Positions 1 to 18,732 of a DNA stretch of 64,000 nt are shown here, in pieces. Below the pieces are notes generated by a model. It did not search any database. It saw only the letters and a list, made by a program, of their open reading frames with translations, and was not told the origin of the DNA. Position numbers and translations under genes: made by a program. The DNA is from Lutjanus erythropterus (Eukaryota; Chordata; Actinopteri; Lutjaniformes; Lutjanidae): the NCBI GenBank assembly GCA_020091685.1, contig CM034606.1, forward strand, positions 34,987,874 to 35,051,873. Direction: 5' to 3'. How positions within the stretch are numbered: position 1 is the stretch's first letter; each line of letters opens with the position of its first letter.

Positions 1-230
1 GATAGTTCCACCTGTGGAAAGTAAACCTCGCTCTCTCTCTCTCCCTCATCCTTCATTTAACTTTCTGGTTAACAGCTGACATGACCTTTTGCATGTTTAT
101 GTCATCATAAGATAGCCTCCATAGGTCAAAAAGTAACTAATTTACCTGAAATATTAACTTAATATAATATTGGAAATTGTAATCCCTTACACTACTTTTC
201 ACTGTAAAAAGTAATAATATTACAGTAATA
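1..230. other. AT-rich flank, no gene seen
   Basis: Contains a short CT-rich run near 31-45 and otherwise unremarkable AT-rich DNA. No coding or repeat signature was recognised. It ends in a TA dinucleotide that serves as the insertion site of the adjoining Tc1 element. Confidence 0.5.
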
Positions 231-1471
231 CACTACCTGGCCAAAAAACACATCACCACCTGGATTTAACTAATCAAACAGGTAAGATCCTTCCATTGGA
301 TAATGACTGCAGTGATTAATATGTTTCAGCTGGTAACAAGTTATTGAACTCTAACTGATGCAGTGAGGAGCTTCTCATTTCTTAAACAACCATGACAGAA
401 GACATATCCTGTGGTTGAGGAAAAGATGTTACTCTGTTTCAGAAGAGTCAAATTATTGACCTGCATCAAGCAAAGAAAACAACTAAGGAGATTGATGAAA
501 CTACTAAAACTGGGTTAAGATACATACAAGATAAGTTAAGATACATTAAATAATAATACATATTAAATAATAATACATTATTAAAATCTGAAAGGATAAC
601 CATCATCTTCCAGGAAGAAATGTGGTCGGAAAAACTCTTAAATGGTCGTGATCGGAGATAACTTAAACCTTTGGTGAAATCAAATCGTAAAAAATCAACA
701 GTCAACTCACAGCTATGTTTAATAGTGAATGTAAGAGCATTTCCACACACACAGTGTATGTGGAAGCTGTGTAGCCTTAAAAAAAACACTTATCAGTGAG
801 GCTAATTGGAAAAAAAGGCTTCAGTTTGCTGTGGAGCATAAAGATTGGACTGTGGATAAATGGAAAAAGGTCATGTGGTCTGATGAGTTCAGATTTACCC
901 TGTTCCAGAGTGATGGGGGCATCAGGGTAAGAAGAGAGGCAGATGAAGTGATGCTCCCATCATGCCTAGTGCCTACTGTACAAGCCTGTGGAGGCAGTGT
1001 TATGATCTGGGGTTGCTTCAGTTGCTCAGGTTGAGGCTCATCAACGTTATGAGCCCAAAAAATGTCACTACCTGAATATACTGAATGAACAGGTTTTTAC
1101 ATCAATGGATTTTTTTCTTCCCTGATGACACGGACAGATTCCAAGATGACAATGTCAGGATTCATGGGGCTCAAATAGTGAAAGAGTGGTTCAGGGAGCA
1201 TGAGACATCATTTTCACACATGGATTGTCCACCACAGAGTCCAGACCTGAACCCCACTGAGAATCTTTGGGATGTGCTGGAGAAGACTTTACACAGCGGT
1301 CCAACTCTCCCATCATCAATACAAGATCTGCAACTCTGGACAGAAATAAATGTTGTGACATGGCATAAGCTTATCAAAATGATGCCATGGTGAATGTGTG
1401 CCATAATCAAAGCTGAAGTGAAATATTAGAGTGTATAAGTTTGTTTGGGGTTTTTTTTTGGCCGGGCAGTG
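231..1471 (+). mobile_element. Tc1-like DNA transposon fossil
   Basis: Imperfect terminal inverted repeats pair CACTACCTGGCCAAAAAA at the left end with the reverse complement of TTTTTTGGCCGGGCAGTG at the right end. A TA precedes the left end, as expected for Tc1/mariner insertion; the matching TA on the right appears mutated to TG. The interior encodes a broken Tc1 transposase. A second fragment of the same family lies inverted at about 54258-54545. The element is dead: stops and frameshifts interrupt the transposase. Confidence 0.85.
831..1393 (+). pseudogene. Tc1 transposase remnant (DDE domain pieces)
   Basis: Two open pieces in different frames carry the catalytic half of a Tc1 transposase. 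The first (831-1034) contains WSDEFRF and the GGSVMIWGCFS block. The second (1085-1393) contains FQDDNVRIH and [15 protein letters not shown], covering the second Asp and the final acidic residue of the DDE/DDD triad. The upstream DNA-binding part (about 400-640) is recognisable only in fragments with stops. The frame changes between 1034 and 1085. There is no intact transposase, so this is a fossil. Confidence 0.85.
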
Positions 1472-4418
1472 TGTATTGCTGAGTAGTATATTACTGCCCA
1501 ACACTGATCAAGACCTGCATCATTAACTTGTCTGTCACTGATGACTTATTCAGCTTCTTGTATTAATTTATACTTGTTTTATTTGTGCTCTTTTAGCATC
1601 TCTGCACTACAGTTGCATTTCTTATACCCTTCTATCTATGGGGCGTGGCTAATGTCTCTGTCTCTGTGTGTGTGTTTTCAGATGGGTCCAACCCATACAC
1701 CCTGAAACTGTGTTTCTCCACCTCATCTCATCTATAAGAAGTGGCAGAGCACAAGACAAAGCTGCTGAGCCTGACAACGGCTGACCTCTGACCTGACAGA
1801 CAGAGGGACGGGGACCATGAGAGACAAGTGGAGGAGATATGAAGTCAAAGAAACATGAAAAAAGAAGAGACTGAGAGGTAGACACCCTTTAAAGGTGATT
1901 AAGGAGCCAGAAAGTAAATTGTTACAAAGAGAGAAGACACTGAACATCAAACCCACACCCATCATCCCACCGTCCAATCACAACTCAACAAGCTGACACA
2001 TTCTGCAATACTCTAATATATGTCTTTATAGTGTCATGTGGGACAAGTGGAGGACACTGCTCATGAGTTTGTCCCAGAAGTCTTCACTGCATGGTGAACT
2101 TATTTTTGAGTGTGGACAGAGACTGGCAGACAGACAGACAGACAGGGACCCACTCTGAGGACTCTCCTGTACAAAGTCCACTTCAGTGTTGGTCAGATGT
2201 CTCTAAACTCCTCATCTGGTGACTCAGATATTATTTTAGTGTTTAAAACTAATAAATACAGTGTTGTTTTGAATTGTCATTGAACATATACAGTTAATGT
2301 GGATACAGTTTTAACACAAGTTCTCATTTAGAGTTCAGAAGTCTTAGATGAACTTTTTGCCCCCGGCAACAACAACGTGTAAGGACAGAGGTGTCCTTCT
2401 GTTCAGTCCAGCACTTTGCCCCAGTGTGACAAACTGTAACTCGACTACTGACCAATTGTTAAGTCTTTTGTGGACATTTTCAATCCCCAGGTTTGGTGAC
2501 AATCTGAGCTGAGTTTTCAGAATTTTTCAACACTTTGGTTTGTGACATGTTGTCTGGAAAACTAATGGCAAGACTTCTATTCATGTTTCCAAGAATGAAT
2601 TCTAATGTTTCAAAAGCTGTTATCTTCAGCTTTGCTGCCATCTCCAAATGTTCTAACCTAGACGCAAGAAATATCAAACAAATTTATTGAACATATTCAT
2701 TCTTCTCAGAGGATGACCTCTTTTACAATCTTCCCTTGAGCACCAACATCAGGCCAAAATATCAGCTTTGCATACAAGATACCTGATGATGGAACTAAAA
2801 GATCTGCCTGATCACATTCATGTTCCAAAAGAGATGAACCCCTCTGATTTTAATGCTTCTGTGACCTTTTCTCTAGTGCCACCCTCAGGACACAAGTGAC
2901 TTTATCAGCCTCTTCCGATGAGGCTCTAAGAATAGGAAAGTTATTGTATTGTTTTGTTTTGTCTTTCAAATTGTGGTGCGAATGATTTGGTAGAATTACA
3001 ACAGTGTAAAAAACAAATTGTTCATGTAAACAGTGTGGGCTTTCTTCCACACTGCCCTGCTCGTCATGTTTTACATGCTAGATGTTGTGTTTCACTAAAT
3101 ATAACAGATAGAAGATGTCAGGGTTTAGTTCTTAAGGACAATAAGTCCAACAAGAACGTTATTGTCACAGTAGAGCTGCTGGTACTTCAGTTGTTCAAGT
3201 TCAAGCAAACTTAATTATCCCAGAGAGGGAAATTCAAATGGTCAAGGTAAAGCAGATAGAAATGCACAATATGCAGCCCCCCCTCCATCCTCCTAACACA
3301 CCCCCACACACACCAATATGCAGTGGGCTATGATCGCTAAGAAAATCAACTTTACATCAACATTATAATCAACTATCAACTAATAAATATATTGCACTAT
3401 ACAAGTCAGTGAGACAAAGTTGGCAGAAGGTGGAGACATGCATGGCATGCAGTGTACACAATATGTTTAAGTGACAGAATGACTATTTGAAATATGAAAA
3501 TGTTCATAGAGATTTAAATTTAAAATTTAAGATGGAACAAAAATAATAATAAAACAAAGATTGTGACATATGACACCGTTAATTTTAGTACAGGAATCAA
3601 AATAGTTGCACATTGTGCAATCTCTCAGTGCACATTTCACTCTCCTGGCTCTGTACAAAACAAAGATGAGAGTGATGAAGGGAAAAAAAAACATCTCAAG
3701 CAACAAACAGAACAAAAGATGGGTCAAAAAATGCTGAACTTTGATAAAAAAAAAAATAATTACATAAAATAGAAGCATGATTTGGAGTCACTGGGTCACA
3801 AGCCATTAAAAAAACTATTCATTGACTCACTGCTCTGTTCAATCTATGACTATTCTATTATGATTCTATAAACAAAAAATACACATTATCAATCAAAATA
3901 GGTTTGCTACATGAGACCAATTTAGTACATTTTTTGAAATCATAATATTCATTAACATGAGAAAGTCCGCACGAAGGTACTGTAAAAATAGTGTTTTAAT
4001 TTTTGTTTTCAATGAATTCTCAACAAATGTGGCAGCTGATAATACAAAGGTGGCCCACCTTTGAAATAGATAGGCAGGGAAAACCCTGCAAGCACGCATG
4101 CACATTCATCGCAAACTGCCTCAACCAAAATAATTAACATCAAATCTTGTGGGGGTTTTTTTGCTGTCCATCTCATTCAACTGTCTAAATTGCTGGCAAA
4201 CCTGGCTCTTTTCCTTTGCAGAAACCTTCTTAACCCTTATCTTGATGGCTTAGTTGGATCCTGTTGTGTGGAGGATGAGTAGGCTCATTGAGGACACACC
4301 CAGCCTTATTATCAGTCATAACTGTTTAGATACTGCTGGTGGATGTGTGTATGATTGAAAGCGGTACAATAAACTCAGAATGCCTAATGCATCAACCTGT
4401 CAATATTCAAGTCCGATC
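1472..4418. other. Intergenic, no convincing gene
   Basis: Mostly AT-rich DNA without a recognisable gene. A pyrimidine tract and AG at about 1660-1680 is followed by a short open stretch (from 1681), which could be an acceptor and terminal exon of an upstream gene, but no partner exon is visible. Around 3205-3300 there is a repeat-like stretch (an AATTATCCCAGAGAGGGAAATTC motif followed by C-rich and CA-rich DNA), as often seen at the ends of fish retroposons. Confidence 0.4.
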
Positions 4419-4784
4419 TTTAAAGGTCCAGTGTGTCAGATTTGTTGGCAGAATATATCAGAAATGCAATATAGTCTTCAGTGTGTTTTCATTAGTGTAT
4501 AATCGCCTAAAATGTGAATCATTGTGTTTTCGGGACCTTAGAATGAGTCCTTTATATCTAGCTGGTCTTCCGTCTCCACTACATTGCACCACCATGTTTC
4601 TACAGTAGCCCAGAGCAGACAAACCAAACACTGGCTCCAAATACAGCCTTTCGCGCTTTATGTGATTTTTGTGGCAACAGTAGGTGCTCCCACTCACTAG
4701 GAAGGGGAGGGTGAGTGGTATTCAGTTGGTTGTAAGTAATCTCACTGCTAGATGTCATTAAATCCTACACACTGGTCCTTTAAA
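4419..4784. repeat. MITE with terminal inverted repeats
   Basis: About 366 bp bounded by TTTAAAGGTCCAGTGTGT on the left and an imperfect reverse complement (ACACACTGGTCCTTTAAA) on the right. There is no coding capacity. This arrangement is a non-autonomous DNA transposon of a kind common in teleost genomes. Confidence 0.8.
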
Positions 4785-4951
4785 GGATAGTCCCCCCTAT
4801 TTTTATGATTACTTTCTTAATGTGATGTATTTCCTCTTGAAACAGTCGAGGTGATGGATCAGTGTAAATCAATCAGATATATTTGATGAGATCAGCAGAA
4901 CGGCAGGTTAGTTGAAACATAATGACTGATGACTTTATTGATTGGACTCTG

Positions 4952-5835
4952 TATGCTCTTAGAAATAAGGGTTCCAAAAGGGTTTTTCCTGAAGGGCGGA
5001 GGTCTACCCAGAACCGGTTGCTACTGAAGAATCCCTTCCCTTTTACAATCCTTTTATAGAAAGGGTTTGTCAAGGGTTCTTGTAAGATTAAGAGTTTCAT
5101 TTAAAACCCTTTTCATTCGCAGAACCCTTTTTGGAGGAATGAGTTCAAGGATTGTTTAAATGATTGAGGAACACTTTCATCACGGGTTCTTTGTACCTTA
5201 ATATAAAGGGGTTCTTGGGTTTAGCCCCTAAGTGGATTCTAGATAAAAACCTTTTGAATGTAAAAAGTGTTCTCTGCAGAACCCCCTGAGCATGTTCTTC
5301 TTAAAATCCTTGGGGTATAAAAAGATTCTTGGTGTTGTACCACGGGTTGGTTCTAGATAAAACTCTTGGAACATAAAAAGGTTCTCGGTTGCACCCTTGG
5401 GTGGGTTCTAGGTCAAACTGTTGAAGTATAAAAAGGTTCTCGGTAAAACCCCCCGGGTGGGGTCTAGATTAAACCCTTAGAATATAAAAAAGTTCTAGAT
5501 GAAGAGTTATCGGTAGAACACCCAAGGTGTGTGCTTGTTAACATCCTTAGAAGGTGGAAAGGGTCTAGATAGAACCAGGAACAGAGAAGATTCTGGGTGG
5601 AACCATTACATTCTCTGTTTAACCTCTTATAGGGGATTCTGAGTGAAACCTTTCACAGATGGTTCTGGTGTAACCTTGTATATTTGGTGGAGTTCCACAT
5701 GAAACTCTGAAAGTGTTCAAAGTGGAACCTTTAGAAAAAAAAAAATTCTACCATGAACCTAAGAGGGTTCTCCTATGGGGACTAGCTGAAGAACCCTTTA
5801 TGGTTCAGAAAAGCATCTTTATTTCTAAGAGTGTA
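4952..5835. mobile_element. Non-autonomous DNA element built of short repeated units
   Basis: The ends are inverted: CTCTTAGAAATAAGGGTTCC on the left, and CTTTATTTCTAAGAG on the right. The interior is a chain of degenerate units of roughly 40-70 bp, each carrying GGTTCT, a TAGATAAAACC-like core and ATAAAAAGGTTCT. Units are clearest between about 5160 and 5620. There is no coding capacity. It probably moved by cut-and-paste using a transposase supplied elsewhere (inference). Confidence 0.7.
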
Positions 5836-6924
5836 CAAGACAAGTGGCAGTTTAAAGGACCATTTCATGAAATCTTTTTGTTTGAGCCGTAATTCTTGTC
5901 AGGAAAGGAGCCCATGGTGGAACCTAAGATAAGACAGGTTTACCTAAGTCCAGTTTTAATTTAAACACCAATCTTCACTAAAAATAGACAAATCTTACCT
6001 TCAAACTCAGTATATATCAATCTCATCTTCATTAAAATCAGTGTCACATCTGTGTGGAAAATGTTTATACTCATTTCAAAGATACAAATATTAATCTATT
6101 TGCACTGCGCATGGAAAACTACTGGAATTACATAGTATTAAAGGACATTTTTGTCATATTAAACAGAATTCTTTTTTTCTGGCAATATTTCCTTTTGATA
6201 ATCTAATGCTCATATAAGATTTTTTGTGGATTTTTGCATAAAATATGTGAATGAATATGCTACCTAAAATCTGGATGATGTGCAGGCTCCGTGTGTAGGT
6301 ACAGAGTGGATGATTCTTGGAGGCCAGCACATCAACAAAGAGCATCTTGTCTGTGTTCCACCCTGTATCTCATATAGGACATGCAGACTTCACTGCTCCC
6401 AGCCTTTGTTTTAGCACATGAGGATCCATCACACGGGAGAATTACGGCATGCATTTTGTACATAATATGTAAATAAGGAAAAGGTGTGAAAAGTTTCGAC
6501 AGATGAGTCAGCTTTGTCTGCACTTAAATTATTGCTCATTTAGATGTTGTTTGTACGTCTCTTACATCACTTGAATCTTACTGTATTTCTAAGGAGGTTT
6601 TATTTATTCTTTTTTAAGTTTTTTAAGCCTTTAAGAGGGTTTGATAAATGAGCGCTGTTGTTATTCTGAAGCTTTTCATCATGGGACTGACAGTATGAGA
6701 CAGATCCACAGATGTCGCTGTAAAGGTTTAATGTTGTTAATAGTCAATAATCACTAAGAAAACACTTAGAAAAATAACTATATTGTTCCATTCATTTTAG
6801 AATCTCTGTGGTTGTAACTTACAGTAAATGTACATGTTCAGATTGAATAAATTCAGGTTTGGAGCTGGAAGGTCAGCTCCACACAGTCAACTCAGCTGTC
6901 TCTCACTTGTCTTCATTTATAGCT
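5836..6924. other. Intergenic, nothing recognised
   Basis: AT-rich sequence with only short chance open frames on either strand. No splice-bounded coding segment or repeat end was recognised. Confidence 0.4.
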
Positions 6925-7642
6925 TAAAGGAACAGTTCACCCCAAAATCAAAAATACATATTTTTAGAATCTACCTACTTTCTTTCTACTAGAAGAAAGT
7001 AGTTCCTACATGAAACTGCTCACAACAAGGTCTGTAGATTCTCTTTAGTAACCGGGTCATGATTTCTGGGAAGAGACATTGGTTTTGAATTTTTCAAATG
7101 TATATTTTTTTAGTGTGTTGAGCACCACAGAACTAGTGCCATCTAGTTCCATTATATACACATCTCTGAATATGTTGACAAATTAGAAGAAGTTGTGGTT
7201 TAATTAAAAATCTCTGATATAAGTCCAAAAAATACATCTGGAAAATCTCAATAGCAATGTCTCTTTCCAGTAATCATGACCCCCTTCAAAATGATTCACA
7301 GACATTGTTGTGAGTAGTTTCGTGTTGTTCTACCAGAACTATTTTCTTTTTTTACAGCAAAGAAAGAAATTCCCACATCAAACTGTTCACAACAAGGCCT
7401 GTGAATTATCTTGAGTAACTGGGTCATGATTTCTGGAAAGAGACACTGGTTTTTAATTTTTCAATTTTTTTTTTTTTTTTTTTTTTGGGTAGTCCCTTTA
7501 TACTGGAGAGAAGGCAGACATCTCTACGGCTAATATCACCAGAACTCTGCGACTTACACCAGAAAAATCTAGATGGATAAATAGCAGTACAGGCCAGAAG
7601 AAAAATATGTACTTTTGATTTGGGGGTGAATTGTCCCTTTAA
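6925..7642. repeat. Foldback element, family A copy 1
   Basis: Starts with TTAAAGGAACAGTTCACCCC and ends with its near reverse complement (GGGGGTGAATTGTCCCTTTAA). The two arms are long inverted copies of each other: the right arm repeats the left-arm motifs AGACATCTCTAC, TCATGATTTCTGG and ACTACTTTCTTTCT in opposite order. A poly-T run of about 22 lies near 7466-7487. It is non-coding. Other copies are at 17078, 18327, 50035, 60072 and 60510. Confidence 0.8.
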
Positions 7643-8130
7643 GGACTTTTATGAATATGTTGATAAATTTGAAAAAAGCTGTTATAGATGATTTATTAAT
7701 TTTTCACTTTTTTCTCATTTTAAGTTTAAGTTTTCTTATTCAACAAATGGCTCTGTCAGGTAGAACAATGTCAAACTGCCATTTTTAGACTCTTAATTAA
7801 AATCTACTCATAGAAAAACCTAAAAAAAAAAAAAAAACTACTGCAGTAGTATTTGGAATCAGTTACCTCCACTCTTAAATGTGTGCAATCTATTTCCTTC
7901 TCTTGTGTTCTTTCACATATGTAAGTAGAAGTGTAATAAAAAGCTGTCTCAAATTATTCCTATGGACATATTGTACATGAGGTGGACCCTGATATGTTTT
8001 CAGAAATTGAGAACCTGTGAGTTAAAACACTTTCAGCATACTTTCAGTGTTTACTGTAGGTTACGGGGAGGAAGGTCATCCCTGTCCTGCAAGACAAAAC
8101 TCGGGAAAAGTGTTGCTTGAAAACGTCGGC
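7643..8130. other. Upstream flank of cdk1
   Basis: AT-rich DNA with an A-run near 7828-7842. No gene was seen. Base composition becomes GC-richer towards the cdk1 promoter after about 8090. Confidence 0.4.
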
Positions 8131-8240
8131 GCGTTCTCTCCCGCTCGGCCCACATGACAGCTTCCGGTCCTCTGATTGGTGGTTTTCAAATACATCGCCG
8201 GAGCTCATTGGTTTGTTTTGAACGGCTGCTGCACTGCGGT
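8131..8240 (+). promoter_or_regulatory. cdk1: cdk1 cell-cycle promoter: E2F-like site, two CCAAT boxes, CHR
   Basis: Two inverted CCAAT boxes (ATTGG at 8175-8179 and 8207-8211) are 32 bp apart, the helical spacing typical of NF-Y pairs in G2/M promoters. A CHR-type TTTGAA lies at 8217-8222, just downstream. An E2F-like TCTCCCGC stretch is near 8135-8143. No TATA box is seen. In G2/M genes, CCAAT plus CHR binds NF-Y together with the DREAM and MMB complexes, repressing in G0/G1 and activating in G2. Assignment to cdk1 follows from position. Confidence 0.75.
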
Positions 8241-8318
8241 CAATTCAAAAGAGTCTGTCAGCATTCCAGCGGCAGCCTGTGCACGGAGAGTTCATACAAC
8301 ACAACGAGGCACAGTCAG
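8241..8318 (+). other. cdk1: cdk1 non-coding exon 1 (5' UTR)
   Basis: The segment downstream of the CHR ends in CAGTCAG followed by GTGAATATT, a fair donor at 8319. It contains no ATG in frame with the coding exon, whose start codon lies in exon 2. The transcription start is not visible in sequence, so the left boundary is an estimate. Confidence 0.55.
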
Positions 8319-9073
8319 GTGAATATTATCCCACTTTTTGCAGGCTTAAATAACATTCTAATAATGTGTCTGGTCAGTTGAGAATTTGGACCATTCAGTG
8401 TAGACAGACAGTGGGCCAGCTGCCACTAGATAATCAATAGAGGGAGTCTTAACGATTAGCATTAGCTAACTTAAGCTAACGACCTTAACTTGCATGAAGA
8501 AAAGGGAAAATTTAACGGCTCAGTACCAACTTTAATGCTATATCATGCCATATATTAACGTTAGTATCGTAGGCAGAACCAAAACACTAGTTCATAGTTG
8601 ACAACTGATGCTAAATATTTAGTGTAAAGAAAGTTATAAGCCACTAAAAATCTATACCGTTAGCTTATATAAGATACTGCGTAACGCTAGTGTACTTTGC
8701 TGTTGACAGTTAGACTAGTTAGCTAAGCTTCAGTTTGAAATACCAACGTAACGTTAGCTAACAAGTTATAAAGCCTAACGCTATGGTACATGTATGTAAA
8801 AGACTGAATAATTAACAGTTAGTTATATGACGTGCCTAATTGAAGCTGTTTACTGTCTATGTAGGTTTATGCTCACAGCTTTGATGCTTTTTAGGCTACA
8901 TTTTACGTTGTAACTAAGCAAAACAGGCACTTTAACTAAAAGTAATTTGCATAAATGTCGCAGAAATCAAATCAAATGAAAGGTAAGCATTAGCTGAAGT
9001 TACTGTAAAGTAATGAAGGTTGTTGAAACAGAACTCTTTGTGTGACAGCATGTTTTTTTTCCTTGCAGGAAAT

Positions 9074-16782
<7,709 letters not shown>

Positions 16783-16907
16783 CACATATAACTGACATTC
16801 TATACAAACACATTCATACCCATTGTGAATTATCATCCTGTAAATACTTGTGTGTGAAAGTTGTTGTAGACCTTTAGTGAACTTTTGTCTTTCAACAATG
16901 TCTTTTC

Positions 16908-16913
16908 AATAAA
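16908..16913 (+). promoter_or_regulatory. cdk1: cdk1 polyadenylation signal
   Basis: AATAAA about 126 bases after the stop codon, followed by a TG-rich stretch (CTTTCTGTGACTCT). This gives a short 3' UTR. Confidence 0.8.
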
Positions 16914-17077
16914 ACTGCACTTTCTGTGACTCTAACCTGGATGTTTTAGGTCTCAACATTTTCCTGAAAATATAATGCTTGGCATAAGAGTCAGAATTTC
17001 TAGAATGGTAAAAGGCTCAGCTATCCTTTTTTTTTTTTCGCATCATTGCAGCTCAGGATAGAGAATAGACTGCTTAT

Positions 17078-17876
17078 AGGGACAGTTCCCTCAAAATCGG
17101 GAATGCATAGTTTTCCGCTGGCCTGTAGTGCTGTTTATCCATCCAGATGTTTCTACAGAATTCTGAAGATATCAGCTGTAGAGATGTCTGCCTTCTCTCT
17201 AATGTAATGGGACTAAATGTCAATCGGCTTGCCGTGCTCAAAGTGGTCTGTCTCACCTGATGCACACTGCTGGTACAAGTCTGCCATTGGTCTCTTGTTT
17301 CAAACGACCCCAAGAAATAAAAACATCCTCTGAGCAAATTGAGGCCTGGAACGCTAATGGTACGAACTTAAACAAGCTAACAGCTGTTATTTTTTCTTTT
17401 GCAGTGATGTGGTTGTTTTAATACCAGAGCTCACCTCCCAGTGAGCAAATGTTCCACCAAAACAAGTTCCCACAAGACACTAATTTGCAGCAGTACCATT
17501 GCTGCATCCTGGGCTTAGCTCCGCCCAAGATGAGCAGAATATGTATGTATAGAGCCAGACCTTTCTCCAGTGCTGAGTGATGTGGAGAGACATCTGTTTA
17601 GGAACTACTTTCTTTCTATTAGAAAGTAATTCCAGTAGATTCTACTACAGACAGAAAGTAGTTCCTATTGCTGTTTTTCAAGAGGTATATTTTGGGGGGG
17701 TGCTTTAAGCACCACAGAACTAGTGCTATCTAGTCCCATTATATTGGAGAGAAGCAGAAGTCTCTACAGTTAATATCTCCAAAACTCTTCAACTCACACC
17801 AAATGAGAATAAATGTATAAATAGCATTATAGGCCAGAGGAAAAATATAATTTGGGAGTGAGCTATCCCTTTTAAA
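17078..17876. repeat. Foldback element, family A copy 2
   Basis: Starts GGGACAGTTCCCTCAAAATC and ends TTTGGGAGTGAGCTATCCC, an imperfect inverted pair. The interior carries the family motifs AGAGATGTCTGCCTTCTCTC, ACTACTTTCTTTCTATTAG and GAGAGAAG in opposed orientations. About 250 bp of unrelated sequence (17330-17590) sits between the arms. Confidence 0.7.
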
Positions 17877-18326
17877 AATATCCAAATATTATATGTTCTT
17901 GAATTAATTATTTTTTTATTCTCTTATAATTAAGTTAGCAGGAGCTAGATAAACAGCAGATGATGGCTGAATGGATTAAAAATAATAACCTTTTAGAAGT
18001 GGCACATTATGAGAGGATGAGCCTCCAAACTACTGGCTGATGGTAGTGACAATGTCTCCAATGGTGCTGACTGAAACTGGATTGAACAGACTCACAATTT
18101 ATTTTCATAACAATCCCACTGGTGGTTTAAATGTATATCTTGATCTGTTTGGTTTAAATGCCTTCAATGGTTTTTTTGTTTTTGTTTTTAATGAAACCAT
18201 GTGAGGAGTTAAGAGGGTCTCTTTAGTGGGACAGCAAACATCTGAAACATGACAAGAAGCCGCAACTAGATACTGATCTTCTGTGAGGGATCACAAAACA
18301 AGGTTGGGAACCACTTCATTTTTATG

Positions 18327-18732
18327 TTAAAGGGACAGTTTGCCACAAAATCAGGAACTAGGTACTGAAGATAATCCACAGACCTTGTGAGCAGTTTCAT
18401 TTTTGTAACAACTTTCTCTCTATGGTAGAATCCACCGGAACTACTGTCTTTTCTATTAGAAAGAATTTCTTACATACACAACAAGGGCTGTGGATTAACC
18501 GGGTCATGATTTTTGGAAAGAGACCCTGGTTTTGAATCTTTCAAATGTATTTTTTGATACTTTGCACCACAAGCTGAGTGTCATCTGGTCCCATTATATT
18601 GGAGAGAAGGCAGACATCTCTACAGCTGATATCTCCAAAACTGCTCACACCAAAACTATCTAGATGGATAGAGAGCACTACAGGAAAGGGGAAAATCTAT
18701 ATTTTTAATTTTTAGGTTAACTGTCCCTTTAA
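18327..18732. repeat. Foldback element, family A copy 3
   Basis: TTAAAGGGACAGTTTGCC at the left end and AGGTTAACTGTCCCTTTAA at the right end. Compact copy with both arms. It is non-coding. Confidence 0.8.

Noticed and set aside
1681-1740. Possible terminal exon of an upstream + strand gene (open frame after a TTTTCAG acceptor, ending at TAA)
   Set aside because: Only about 18 codons, no recognisable domain, no partner exon in the window; a pyrimidine-rich acceptor alone is weak evidence.
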